NCBI RefSeq assembly: GCF_003952465.1
Contig: NZ_CP034448.1
Coordinates: 2,519,001 to 2,583,000 of the forward strand
Direction: 5' to 3'
Length of the DNA: 64,000 bases
Origin: Mesorhizobium sp. M1B.F.Ca.ET.045.04.1.1
GTDB taxonomy: Bacteria > Pseudomonadota > Alphaproteobacteria > Rhizobiales > Rhizobiaceae
Part shown: piece after piece, positions 44,988-53,189 of the stretch
Numbering within the stretch: the first letter of the stretch is position 1
Layout: each line of letters opens with the position of its first letter
Translations under genes and position numbers: made by a program
Notes under the pieces: generated by a model
The model's input: only the letters and a program-made list of their open reading frames with translations
Told to the model about the DNA's origin: nothing
Databases searched by the model: none

Positions 44988-46481
44988 TTAGGCGACGTCC
45001 AGGCAGAGATATTTCAGATCGGTGAAGGCTTCGAGGCCATGACGCGAGCCTTCGCGGCCGATGCCGGATTGCTTGACGCCGCCGAACGGGATCGGCGCGC
45101 CGGTGATCTTCACCCGGTTGATTGCAACCATGCCGTAGTCCAGCATGCGGCCCATGCGGGCCTGGCGGGCGCCGTTTTCGGTCACGACATAGGCGACGAG
45201 GCCATATTCGGTGGCGTTGGCGCGGGCGACGACTTCCGCCTCGTCCTCGAAGGGCGTCACGGCAGCGACCGGACCGAAGGTTTCCTCACGCATGATCAGC
45301 GACGCGTCCGTCACGTCGGCGAGCAGCGTCGGCTGGTAGAACAGCGGCCCGGCCGCGTGGCGCTTGCCGCCGGTCAGGCAGCGTGCGCCACGTGTCAGCG
45401 CATCGGCTACCTGCTCTTCCACCTTCTTGACCGCGCGCTCATGTATCAGCGGCCCGATGTCGGCGTCGCCGGAAAGCCCGTTGCCGGTGCGCAGCAGCTC
45501 GATGCGGCGGGCGAACGCGGCGCAGAACCGCTCATAGATCGGACGCTGCACATAGATGCGGTTGGCGGCCAGGCAGTCCTGGCCGGAGGTGGCGAATTTG
45601 GCATCGAGCGCGATCGTGACAGCCTTGTCGATATCGGCATCGTCGAAGACGATCAGCGGCGCGTGGCCGCCGAGCTCCATGACCAGCCGCTTCATGGTCG
45701 GCGCGCTCTGCGCGGCGATCAGCCTGCCGACCTCGGTCGAGCCGGTGAAGCTCATGGCGCGCACGCGGGCAGCAGCACACATCGCGCCGACAATGGTTCG
45801 CGCATCGCCGGTGACGACGTTGAAGACGCCGGCCGGCAGCCCGGCGCGCTCGCCGAGTTCGGCCAGCGCCAGCGCCGACAAAGGCGTTTCCGAGGATGGA
45901 TGCGCCACCACCGTGCAGCCGGCGGCGAGCGCCGCTGCCGCTTTGCGGGTGAGCATGGCCGAAGGAAAGTTCCAGGGCGTGACGACGCCGACGACGCCGA
46001 GCGGCTCGCGGCGCACGGTCATCTCGGCATTGGGCAGATGGCTGGTCACGCTTTCGGTGTTGATGCGTTTTGCTTCCTCGGCATACCACTCGACGAAGGA
46101 GGCGGCGTAGTCGATCTCGCCGAGCGATTCCTTGAGCGGCTTGCCTTGTTCCAGCGTCATCAGCAGCGCCAGATCGTCCTTGGCAGCGATGATCAGATCG
46201 AACCATTTTCGCAAAATCCTGGAGCGCTCCTGCGTCAGGGCCGAGCGCCAGGCCGGCAGGGCGCGCGCTGCGGCGTCGACAGCTTCCGTCGTCTGCCCCG
46301 CGTCGAGCGCAGCGACGAAGGCCACGGTGGCGCCGGTGGCGGGGTCGGTAACCTCGAAGCTCGCGGCCGAGCGGCCGGCCGTCCAGTGGCCGCCGACATA
46401 GCCGAGATCGCGCAGCAGCCGGCGATCGGCAAGACGGTCGAGTGCTTCGTGGCGGTGCGGGCGTGCAAAATGCGCGGACAT
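44988..46481 (-). CDS. doeC: Aldehyde dehydrogenase of the succinate/aspartate-semialdehyde dehydrogenase type
   Basis: NAD(P)-dependent dehydrogenase of 497 residues, closest in pattern to GabD. Motifs: VTPWNFPSAMLTRKAAAALA, FTGSTEVGR, Glu in MELGGHAP, catalytic Cys303 in SGQDCLAANRIYVQ, and IPFGGVKQSGIGREGSRHG. The cofactor-ribose Lys of the common KPxxxTP motif is replaced by His194 (VVAHPSSETPLSAL). In the ectoine context DoeC/Ssd oxidises aspartate semialdehyde to aspartate. Succinate semialdehyde is an alternative substrate. Same strand and direction as the doeD-like gene. Confidence 0.8.
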   Translation of the reverse strand: MSAHFARPHRHEALDRLADRRLLRDLGYVGGHWTAGRSAASFEVTDPATGATVAFVAALDAGQTTEAVDAAARALPAWRSALTQERSRILRKWFDLIIAAKDDLALLMTLEQGKPLKESLGEIDYAASFVEWYAEEAKRINTESVTSHLPNAEMTVRREPLGVVGVVTPWNFPSAMLTRKAAAALAAGCTVVAHPSSETPLSALALAELGERAGLPAGVFNVVTGDARTIVGAMCAAARVRAMSFTGSTEVGRLIAAQSAPTMKRLVMELGGHAPLIVFDDADIDKAVTIALDAKFATSGQDCLAANRIYVQRPIYERFCAAFARRIELLRTGNGLSGDADIGPLIHERAVKKVEEQVADALTRGARCLTGGKRHAAGPLFYQPTLLADVTDASLIMREETFGPVAAVTPFEDEAEVVARANATEYGLVAYVVTENGARQARMGRMLDYGMVAINRVKITGAPIPFGGVKQSGIGREGSRHGLEAFTDLKYLCLDVA

Positions 46482-46844
46482 CGATATCTCCCGGTGTCGA
46501 GGCGATACGGAGAGACTAGCCGCGCGACTGAGACAGAGAGGCTGTTTCGGCAGCCGCTTGTAGAGAGATTGTCTCTATTCGGAGGCAGGGCAGGACGATC
46601 TCTCTAGCTTGCCGTCCGGCGGGTGCCGCCAAACCGTGAGTCTCCTCAACCTCGCCCTTGGGCGAAGCAGGAACGCAGCTCCGTCGCGAAGACCCAAGGA
46701 TCCATGCCGTGACCCCGGCCGAAGTACGCAGCGGGAGCAGAATTCTGCACCGTTGGCACCGTTCCGATGTAACGGAATGGATCCTCGGGTCTGCGCTGCG
46801 TCGCTACGCTCCTTGCTCCGCCCGTGGATGACGATGGCCGTTTT
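46482..46844. repeat. Intergenic region with a palindromic repeat (about 46658-46827)
   Basis: No gene is credible here. The left part (46482-46640) upstream of the doeC-like gene has GAGACAGAGAGG and AGAGATTGTCTCT motifs and probably its promoter. From about 46658 to 46827 is an inverted repeat with arms GACCCAAGGATCCATGCCGT (46691-46710) and ACGGAATGGATCCTCGGGTC (46772-46791), extended by looser pairing outside. I recall this element as common in Mesorhizobium. Confidence 0.7.
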
Positions 46845-47333
46845 TCATTGTCCCGGCAGCAGGTCGGCCACCGGCAGCGCCGTCTCCTCCTTCACCGTCT
46901 TGGTAACGATGTAGGTGAAGTAACGGTCGATGCCGATCTCGCGTTCCAACAGGGCGTCGACGAGCCGTTGATAGGCGTCGATGTCGCGAGCCATCACCTT
47001 CAGCATGTAATCGACGCCGCCGCCGACCGACCAGCAGGCGACGATCTCCGGGATGTCGCGGACGACACGCTCGAAGCGGTCGAAGTCGGCCTGGCGGTGG
47101 CTGGCTAAGGTCACCTCCATCAGCACGGTCGCCACCGGCGCGATCGCACGCATGGCGATCGCGGCGTGGTAGCCGGAAACGATGCCGGCCTTCTCCAGCT
47201 TGCGCAGCCGCATCCAGCAAGGGGTCGGCGACAGACCGACCTTCTCGGCCAGCGCCAGCTTGGTGATGCGGCCATCTCGCTGGATGGCGTCCAGGATCTT
47301 GAGGTCGATCGGGTCGAGTTTCGCTGCCGCCAT
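46845..47333 (-). CDS. doeX: Lrp/AsnC-family regulator (DoeX-like)
   Basis: A 162-residue regulator with N-terminal HTH (LDPIDLKILDAIQRDGRITK, then LAEKVGLSPTPCWMRLRKLE) and a C-terminal RAM effector domain (VATVLMEVTLASHRQADFDR, IDRYFTYIVTKTVKEE). The ATG at 47333 with GGAG upstream is preferred over an ATG at 47363 with no ribosome site. An AsnC/Lrp regulator accompanies ectoine catabolic genes in many bacteria (asnC or doeX). It diverges from enuR and precedes the doeC- and doeD-like genes on the same strand. Confidence 0.82.
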   Translation of the reverse strand: MAAAKLDPIDLKILDAIQRDGRITKLALAEKVGLSPTPCWMRLRKLEKAGIVSGYHAAIAMRAIAPVATVLMEVTLASHRQADFDRFERVVRDIPEIVACWSVGGGVDYMLKVMARDIDAYQRLVDALLEREIGIDRYFTYIVTKTVKEETALPVADLLPGQ

Positions 47334-47416
47334 GCCGGCTCCGTTTTTTGCTCGGGACACCATGACGATGCATTATTTCGATTGTCAATTGCACTGATTT
47401 CGATCTCTAATAAGTC
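47334..47416. promoter_or_regulatory. Divergent promoter region between doeX-like gene and enuR
   Basis: An 83-base AT-rich gap containing ATTGTCAATTGCA and, across the enuR start codon, GTCATGACATTATG (47414-47427), whose first eight bases are a perfect palindrome. A near-identical motif lies upstream of ehuA. CATGAC at 47361 and GTCATG at 47414 form a distant inverted pair. It probably carries sites for EnuR, the Lrp-type regulator, or both. Confidence 0.5.
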
Positions 47417-48802
47417 ATGACATTATGGCAGCCAGATCCAGCGCTGATCCGACGACCGGCCTACCTCTCGCTGGCCGATCAATTCGCCCGCGCGATCCAT
47501 GACGGACGGCTCGCCAATGGCGTGCGGCTGCCGACGCACCGCCGCCTTGCGGACGACCTGAAACTTTCGGTGCAGACGGTCAGCCGCGCCTATGAGGAAC
47601 TGATCCGCCGCGGCCTGATTTCCGGCGAGGTCGGGCGCGGCAGCTTCGTGCAGACGCAGCGTCGCGAGCCGGAGCCGCCCTACCTCCCGGAACGGCTGGG
47701 CGAGGTCATCGACCTCTCCATCCTGAAGCCGGTCTGCGAGCCGATGCATCTGGAGAGATTGAAGCAGGCGCTGGGCTGGCTGGCCGAAAACCTGCCGTCG
47801 AGCTCGGCTCTGTCGTTCCGGCCGAACATGGTGTTCCCGCGCCACCGCGCGGTGGCGGTCGAGTGGCTGAAGCTCTGCGGCCTGGAAGCCTCGCCGCAGA
47901 ATATCTGCCTCACCAACGGCGCCACGGCCGGCATGACGGTGGCGCTGATGAGCGTGGCGCCGCCCGGCTCGACCGTCGCCACCGAGGCGATCGGCCACCA
48001 CACGCTGGTGCCGCTTGCCCGCTATCTAGGCTTCAACCTCGAAGGCCTGCCGATCGACGACAACGGCCTGATCCCTGAGGCGTTGGACGAAGCCTGCCGA
48101 CTCTCGGATATCCGCGCCGTCTTCGTCCAGCCCTCGGTAATCAACCCGACGGCCACCTTGATGGATGCCACCCGGCGCGAGCAGATCGCGGCGGTCGCGC
48201 GCAAGCACGACATCGCCATCATCGAGAACGATGTGCTTGGGCCTCTCGTCGAAGGCCGTCCTCCGGCCGTCGCCGCCTTCGCGCCCGAGCGAACCCTCTA
48301 CGTCACTTCCTTCACCAAGATCGTCGTGCCGGGCCTGCGCATCGGCTATCTCGCGGTGCCGGACCGCTACGTCGCGGCCGTCGCCAACCGCCATCTCGTC
48401 TCGAACTGGATGGCGACACCGATGGTGGCGGAGATCGCGACGCGCTGGGTGAAGGACGGCACGGCGATCGAGCTGGTCAACTGGCAGCGCGGCGCGCTGA
48501 GACGACGTCAGGAGATCGCCGCGGAAGTGCTGACGGGTGTCGATTATCGCGTGCATCGTGATGGGCTGCATCTGTGGCTCGAGTTGCCGGGCGATCGCGC
48601 CGAGGAGAGCTTCGTCGCGCAGGCGCGCCTGCGGGGGGTGGCGATCGCGCCGGGCACTTCGTTCCGTATCGCCGAGACGCCCTGGCGTCCCGCCGTGCGC
48701 ATCTCGCTCGGATCGACCACCGAGGGGGAACTGCGCGCGGGCTTGAGCGTTGTCGCCAAGCTCCTGCTTGGCGACCCGGAACATCTCCTGCTCGCCATCT
48801 GA
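47417..48802 (+). CDS. enuR: MocR/GntR-type PLP-binding repressor of ectoine catabolism, EnuR
   Basis: A 461-residue regulator combining a winged-helix GntR domain (SLADQFARAIHDGRLANGVR, then RLADDLKLSVQTVSRAYEEL, residues about 15-75) with an aminotransferase-like domain. The PLP lysine is Lys301 in TSFTKIVVPGLRIGYLAV, the place where EnuR of marine bacteria forms an internal aldimine relieved by ectoine-derived diaminobutyrate compounds. PSVINPTATLMD and AIIENDVLGPLVEG are typical of the fold. It is followed by the ehu/eut operon. Family and context make this assignment firm. Confidence 0.9.
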   Translation: MTLWQPDPALIRRPAYLSLADQFARAIHDGRLANGVRLPTHRRLADDLKLSVQTVSRAYEELIRRGLISGEVGRGSFVQTQRREPEPPYLPERLGEVIDLSILKPVCEPMHLERLKQALGWLAENLPSSSALSFRPNMVFPRHRAVAVEWLKLCGLEASPQNICLTNGATAGMTVALMSVAPPGSTVATEAIGHHTLVPLARYLGFNLEGLPIDDNGLIPEALDEACRLSDIRAVFVQPSVINPTATLMDATRREQIAAVARKHDIAIIENDVLGPLVEGRPPAVAAFAPERTLYVTSFTKIVVPGLRIGYLAVPDRYVAAVANRHLVSNWMATPMVAEIATRWVKDGTAIELVNWQRGALRRRQEIAAEVLTGVDYRVHRDGLHLWLELPGDRAEESFVAQARLRGVAIAPGTSFRIAETPWRPAVRISLGSTTEGELRAGLSVVAKLLLGDPEHLLLAI

Positions 48803-48852
48803 TGCACAACGGGAGCGCAAATTGCCCCGAAATTGTGCCGCAGCGGAAATAT

Positions 48853-48883
48853 TGTCATGATATTATTTTCATAATTGACATGA
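48853..48883. promoter_or_regulatory. Candidate EnuR operator/promoter upstream of ehuA
   Basis: GTCATGATATTATT (48854-48867) repeats the motif at the enuR start with two differences. TGTCA (48853-48857) and TGACA (48876-48880) form an inverted pair, with an inner ATTAT/ATAAT dyad. TTGACA at 48875-48880 could be a -35 box with a weak -10 near 48898. The position, 56-86 bases before the ehuA start, fits operator control. Confidence 0.5.
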
Positions 48884-48938
48884 TTTCTGCTGTTCCGCAT
48901 CGTTAAGGGCATAGGCTTCTCCAGAACGGGGAAATGGA

Positions 48939-49724
48939 TTGCCCGCGCCCATCATCAAGGTCGACGCCATCACGAAGAGCTTTGGCACCTTCAAGGTGCT
49001 GGACGGCCTGTCGATGCAGGTCATGCCGCGCGAGAAGCTCGCGCTGATCGGTCCCTCCGGTTCCGGCAAGACGACGATCCTGCGCATCCTGATGACGCTG
49101 GAACGTATTGACGGCGGCCACATCCAGATCGATGGCGAGCAGCTCTATCACATGGAGCGCAACGGCCAGCTGCTGCCGGCCGACGAGCGGCACCTGGCGA
49201 AGATGCGCCAGAAGATCGGCATGGTCTTCCAACTGTTCAACCTATTCCCGCACAAGAGCGTCATCGACAACGTCACGCTGGCGCCGATGCTGACCAAGGG
49301 TGTTTCGCGCACCGCCGCCGAGAAGCGGGCGATGGAGCTGCTCGACATGGTCGGCATGGCCGACAAGGCCAGGAGCATGCCGGCTCAGCTCTCCGGCGGC
49401 CAGAAGCAGCGCGTGGCGATAGCCAGGGCGCTCGCCCTGCAGCCGAGGATCATGCTGTTCGACGAGGTGACGTCGGCGCTCGATCCGGAACTGGTCGAGG
49501 AGGTGCTGAACGTGCTGTGGCGGCTCTGCTCCGAGACCGACATGACCATGCTGCTCGTCACCCACGAGATGGGCTTTGCCCATGACTTCGCCGACCGGGT
49601 GCTGTTCTTCGACCGCGGCAAGATCGTCGAGGAAGGCAAGCCCGACGAGATTTTCCGTCATCCCAAGCAGGAGCGCACGCAAAGCTTCCTGAAGAAGATC
49701 ATCGCGGCCGGACATCGCGTCTGA
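48939..49724 (+). CDS. ehuA: Ectoine/hydroxyectoine ABC transporter ATP-binding protein EhuA
   Basis: ATPase of the polar-amino-acid transporter family, 261 residues: Walker A LIGPSGSGKTTILRILMTLE, Q-loop VFQLFNLFPHKSV, signature LSGGQKQRVAIARALALQP, Walker B IMLFDEVTSALDPEL, H-loop LLVTHEMGFAHDF. No in-frame ATG exists at the start. A TTG at 48939 with GGGGA upstream is the best initiation codon. It opens the operon ehuABCD-eutABCDE, whose content identifies the ligand as ectoine. Confidence 0.92.
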   Translation: MPAPIIKVDAITKSFGTFKVLDGLSMQVMPREKLALIGPSGSGKTTILRILMTLERIDGGHIQIDGEQLYHMERNGQLLPADERHLAKMRQKIGMVFQLFNLFPHKSVIDNVTLAPMLTKGVSRTAAEKRAMELLDMVGMADKARSMPAQLSGGQKQRVAIARALALQPRIMLFDEVTSALDPELVEEVLNVLWRLCSETDMTMLLVTHEMGFAHDFADRVLFFDRGKIVEEGKPDEIFRHPKQERTQSFLKKIIAAGHRV

Positions 49725-49830
49725 CCGCAATGCAAACGGGCGACGAAGTCGTCCCGGGCAACGAGCCACCCTCGGGGTCCAAACGCCCAAGTGGGCAAAC
49801 CAAGAAGATAGAAACAAGGAGTTGGGAACG

Positions 49831-50682
49831 ATGAAGAAACTTGGCATTCTGGCTGGCGTCGCCGGCCTCGCGGTGAGCGCAATGCTGCTCGCCTCCGGTG
49901 CGCGTTCAGCAGACGACGCAAAGCTCGAGCAGCTCAAGGCGCAAGGCTTCGCCCGCGTCGCCATTGCCAATGAGCCGCCCTACACGGCGGTGGCCGCCGA
50001 CGGCAAGGTCTCGGGCGCGGCGCCCGACGTGGCGCGCGAGATCTTCAAGCGCCTCGGCGTCAACGACATCGTCGCCTCCATCTCCGAATATGGCGCCATG
50101 ATCCCCGGCCTGCAGGCCGGCCGCTTCGACGTCGTCACCGCCGGCCTGTTCATGAAGCCGGAGCGCTGCGCGGCGGTCGCCTATTCCGAGCCTGTGCTTT
50201 GCGATGCGGAGGCGATGCTGGTGAAGAAGGGCAATCCGAAAGGCTTCAAGAGCTATGAGGATATCGCCAAGGATACTTCCGCCACCGTCGGCGCGCCGGG
50301 TGGCGGCACCGAGGAGAAGCTGGCGCTCAATGCCGGCGTGCCGCGCGATCGCGTCATCGTCGTGCCGGATGGCCAGAGCGGCCTGAAGATGGTGCAGGAC
50401 GGCCGTATCGACGCCTATTCGCTTCCCGTTCTCTCGATCAACGACCTGATCAAGAAGGCCAACGATCCGAACTTGGAAGTGATCGCGCCGGTGCAGGGCG
50501 CCCCGGTCTATTGCGATGGCGCCGCCTTCAAGAAGGGCGACGAAGCGCTGCGCGATGCCTATGACGTCGAGCTTGCCAAGATGAAGAAGTCCGGCGAGTT
50601 CGCCAAGATCATCGAGCCTTACGGCTTCTCGGCCAAGGCGGCGATGTCGACGACGCGCGAGAAGCTCTGCGCGGCGAAGTAG
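49831..50682 (+). CDS. ehuB: Ectoine/hydroxyectoine-binding periplasmic protein EhuB
   Basis: Solute-binding protein of 283 residues with a Sec signal peptide (KKLGILAGVAGLAVSAMLLA, cleavage near ARSA-DD). The ligand pocket of characterised EhuB uses aromatic side chains. Corresponding aromatics here are likely Tyr in ANEPPYTAV, Tyr in SISEYGAMIPGL and Phe in TAGLFMKPERCAAV. The ATG at 49831 with AAGGAG nine bases before it is preferred to a TTG nine bases upstream. It is followed by a repeat element and ehuC. Confidence 0.92.
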   Translation: MKKLGILAGVAGLAVSAMLLASGARSADDAKLEQLKAQGFARVAIANEPPYTAVAADGKVSGAAPDVAREIFKRLGVNDIVASISEYGAMIPGLQAGRFDVVTAGLFMKPERCAAVAYSEPVLCDAEAMLVKKGNPKGFKSYEDIAKDTSATVGAPGGGTEEKLALNAGVPRDRVIVVPDGQSGLKMVQDGRIDAYSLPVLSINDLIKKANDPNLEVIAPVQGAPVYCDGAAFKKGDEALRDAYDVELAKMKKSGEFAKIIEPYGFSAKAAMSTTREKLCAAK

Positions 50683-50690
50683 GGAGCTTT

Positions 50691-50860
50691 CCTTCTCCCC
50701 CGTTCACGGGGGAGAAGGTGGCCCGAAGGGCCGGATGAGGGGCGGCGCCACGCTTCCATAGTTGGCGCTGCCCCTCATCTGGCTGCCCATCCTACGCAGC
50801 AGCTGCGCTGCAGCTACGCAGGGCGAGCCGGCATCTTCTCCCCGTTAACGGGGAGAAGGG
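50691..50860. repeat. Intergenic repeat inside the ehu operon, family A (two units)
   Basis: Two units sit back to back: one from 50691 (CTTCTCCCCCGTTCACGGGGG) to about 50750 and one from 50762 to about 50860 ending CTTCTCCCCGTTAACGGGGAG. Each has a strong GC hairpin and the flanking TGAGGGGCGGCGCCA or TGGCGCTGCCCCTCA. The element lies between ehuB and ehuC within the operon. Confidence 0.85.
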
Positions 50861-50887
50861 ACCAGGAATGCAAACGTTGGAACCCAG

Positions 50888-51547
50888 ATGACCCAGTGGT
50901 CCGGCTATCTCGGCCTGATATTGCAGGGAGCGCTTGTCACCATCGAGCTGACGCTGATGGGGTCGGTGCTCGCGCTCGTCATGGCCTTCCTCGCCGGCAT
51001 GGGCCGCGTGTCGCGTTTCTTTGTCGTGCGGGCGCTGGCCACCGCCTATATCGAGTTCTTTCGCGGCACTTCGATCTTCGTGCAGCTGTTCTGGGCCTAT
51101 TTCGTGCTGCCCTTCGCCGGCCTGTCGCTGACGCCGCTCCAAGCTGGCGTGCTGGCGCTGGGGCTCAATGTCGGCGCCTATGCCGCGGAAGTGGTGCGCG
51201 GTGCCATCCTGTCGATCGGCCGCGAGCAATACGAGGCCTGCACGGCGCTCAATCTCGGCCGCTGGCAAGGCATGCGCCACGTCATCCTGCCGCAAGCCCT
51301 GCTGGTCATGCTGCCGACCTTCGGCAACAACGCGATCGAGCTGCTGAAGGCGACGTCGGTCGTGTCGCTGATCTCGCTCGCCGATCTTACTTTCCAGGCG
51401 CAAGTGGTGCGCTCGCAGACCGGCAGCACGCTAATGCCCTTCGTCTCCGTTCTCGTCATCTATTTCGTGCTCGCGCTGATCATCTCCTGGGGCATTCGTT
51501 CACTGGAACGCCGCATGGCGCGCGGCCTCGATGGAGTGCGTGTCTGA
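50888..51547 (+). CDS. ehuC: Ectoine ABC transporter permease EhuC
   Basis: Inner-membrane permease of 219 residues, His/Glu/polar amino acid type, with about five membrane segments. The family motif EFFRGTSIFVQLFWAYFVLP and EAA-loop YEACTALNLGRWQGMRHVIL are clear. It starts 205 bases after ehuB, behind a repeat element, with a weak ribosome site. Confidence 0.9.
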   Translation: MTQWSGYLGLILQGALVTIELTLMGSVLALVMAFLAGMGRVSRFFVVRALATAYIEFFRGTSIFVQLFWAYFVLPFAGLSLTPLQAGVLALGLNVGAYAAEVVRGAILSIGREQYEACTALNLGRWQGMRHVILPQALLVMLPTFGNNAIELLKATSVVSLISLADLTFQAQVVRSQTGSTLMPFVSVLVIYFVLALIISWGIRSLERRMARGLDGVRV

Positions 51548-51563
51548 TGGAATGGGCCCTCTG

Positions 51564-52223
51564 ATGGAATGGGATTGGAACTTCGTCCGCGAGATCATGC
51601 CGACCCTGATCCAGGGCGTGAAGATCACCATCCTGGCAACGGTGCTCGGCTCGGTCCTGGCGGCGATCGTTGGCCTGGCGATAGCGCTGGCGCGGCGTTC
51701 GCCGAACCGGGCCGTGGCGCGCAGCGTGGGCTGGTTCGCAGAATTCATCCGCGGCACGCCGCTCCTGGTGCAGCTCTATTTCATCTTCTACGTGCTGCCC
51801 GATATCGGCATCCTTTTGCCGCCGCTGGTGGCAGGCGTCATCGGGCTCGGCCTGCACTACGGCACCTATACGGCGGAAGTCTACCGCGCCGGCATCGACA
51901 ACGTTCCGCGCGGCCAGTGGGAGGCGGCCAAGGCCTGCAATCTCGGCGGCCGCCACACCTGGACGCATATCATCCTGCCGCAGGCGATCCCGCCGATGAT
52001 CCCGGCCTTGGCCAACTATTTCATCGCCATGTTCAAGGAGACGCCGCTGCTGTCGGCGATCACCGTGCTGGAGCTGATGAACCAGGCCAAGAGCGTCGCC
52101 AACACCTACTATCGCTACATCGAGCCGATGACGCTGGTCGGCGCCTTCTTCCTCGTCATCAGCCTCTGCTCCGTCGTACTCTTGCGCTGGCTGGAGCACC
52201 GCTACGGCAGGATCGAAAGATGA
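51564..52223 (+). CDS. ehuD: Ectoine ABC transporter permease EhuD
   Basis: Second permease, 219 residues from the ATG at 51564, with the family motif EFIRGTPLLVQLYFIFYVLP and EAA-loop WEAAKACNLGGRHTWTHIIL. Alternative in-frame ATGs lie at 51552 and 51531. The junction with ehuC contains a 12-base direct repeat that duplicates the start-codon region. The stop overlaps eutA (ATGA). Confidence 0.9.
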   Translation: MEWDWNFVREIMPTLIQGVKITILATVLGSVLAAIVGLAIALARRSPNRAVARSVGWFAEFIRGTPLLVQLYFIFYVLPDIGILLPPLVAGVIGLGLHYGTYTAEVYRAGIDNVPRGQWEAAKACNLGGRHTWTHIILPQAIPPMIPALANYFIAMFKETPLLSAITVLELMNQAKSVANTYYRYIEPMTLVGAFFLVISLCSVVLLRWLEHRYGRIER

Positions 52224-53005
52224 AAGTCATGAAACAATTGCCCGAAATCCGGCTGGCGCCGGGCCGGCCCGCCCTCGACGCGCGTCCACTCGAAAAACGC
52301 GTCGGCCTGATCGCTTTAGCCACCGACCATACCAGCGAGGTCGACTTCCGCCGAATGGTGGCGAGCGAGCGGATCGGCGTCTATGTCGCGCGCATTCCCT
52401 ATGCCAACCCGACGACGCCGGAGAACCTGCGCAAGATGCAGCCATCGTTGACGGCGGGCGCTGCGCTCATCCTGCCGGACGAGCCGCTCGATGCCGTCTG
52501 TTATTCCTGCACCTCGGCCTCGGTGGTGATCGGCGATGCCGAGATCGAGGCCGCGATCCAGGCGGCCAAACCGAATGTTCCCGTGGTCACGCCACCCATG
52601 GCCGGCGTGCGCGGCCTGAACGCGTTCGGAGTGAAGCGGATCAGCATTCTCACGCCTTACACCGTCGAGACCAGCCGGCCGATGGCGACCTATTTCGCCG
52701 CGCACGGTTTCGATATCGAGAGCTTCACTTGCCTCGGCTTCGAGGACGATCGCGAGATGGCGCGCATCAAGCCGGGCGCTCTCGTCGAGTTGGCGCGCAA
52801 AGCCACCCATGCGCAGGCCGATGCGCTGTTCGTTTCGTGCACGGCGCTGCGCGCCGCACTTGCGGTCCCCGGAATGGAGGAGGCGATCGGTCGTCCGGTC
52901 GTCACCAGCAACCAGGCCAGCGCCTGGAATTGCCTGCGGCTCTGCGGCGATGACGCGCCGCGACCCGAGTTCGGCCGGCTGATGACACTGCCGCTTGGAC
53001 AGTAA
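52220..53005 (+). CDS. eutA: Ectoine utilisation protein EutA (Asp/Glu racemase superfamily)
   Basis: A 261-residue protein of the maleate isomerase/arylmalonate decarboxylase superfamily with the cysteine motif CYSCTSASVV (Cys94, Cys97) and second site FVSCTALRAA (Cys207). In the model for hydroxyectoine breakdown EutA, EutB and EutC together convert 5-hydroxyectoine to ectoine. The start overlaps the ehuD stop by four bases, so it is translationally coupled to the transporter. Confidence 0.9.
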   Translation: MKVMKQLPEIRLAPGRPALDARPLEKRVGLIALATDHTSEVDFRRMVASERIGVYVARIPYANPTTPENLRKMQPSLTAGAALILPDEPLDAVCYSCTSASVVIGDAEIEAAIQAAKPNVPVVTPPMAGVRGLNAFGVKRISILTPYTVETSRPMATYFAAHGFDIESFTCLGFEDDREMARIKPGALVELARKATHAQADALFVSCTALRAALAVPGMEEAIGRPVVTSNQASAWNCLRLCGDDAPRPEFGRLMTLPLGQ

Positions 53006-53027
53006 AAATTATGTCCTGCGTACAAGA

Positions 53028-53186
53028 GCGACCCCTTCTGGCCTGCCGGCCATCTTCCCCTCAAGGGGGGAGATTGGCTGCTGCTACGCTTTCGCCAATC
53101 ATCGACGTTGCAGGAAGAGAGACAGTGTCGAAGCTGCGGATCTCCCCCCTTGAGGGGAAGATGGCCGGTAGGCCAGAGGGGGTCGC
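53028..53186. repeat. Intergenic inverted repeat inside the eut operon, family B
   Basis: The left arm from 53028 (GCGACCCCTTCTGGCC) pairs with the right arm ending at 53186 (GGCCAGAGGGGGTCGC), with inner arms CTTCCCCTCAAGG and CCTTGAGGGGAAG. The spacer CTTTCGCCAATC...GTTGCAGGAAG matches the copy at 25746-25902. The right arm ends 3 bases before the eutB start codon and contains its ribosome binding site. Confidence 0.88.
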
Positions 53187-53189
53187 CCC

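Noticed and set aside
46609..46914. A 101-codon plus-strand frame in the gap before the Lrp-type gene
   Set aside because: It is a translation of the palindromic repeat at 46658-46827 and runs into the end of the Lrp-type gene. Such repeat-derived frames are often mis-annotated as proteins.
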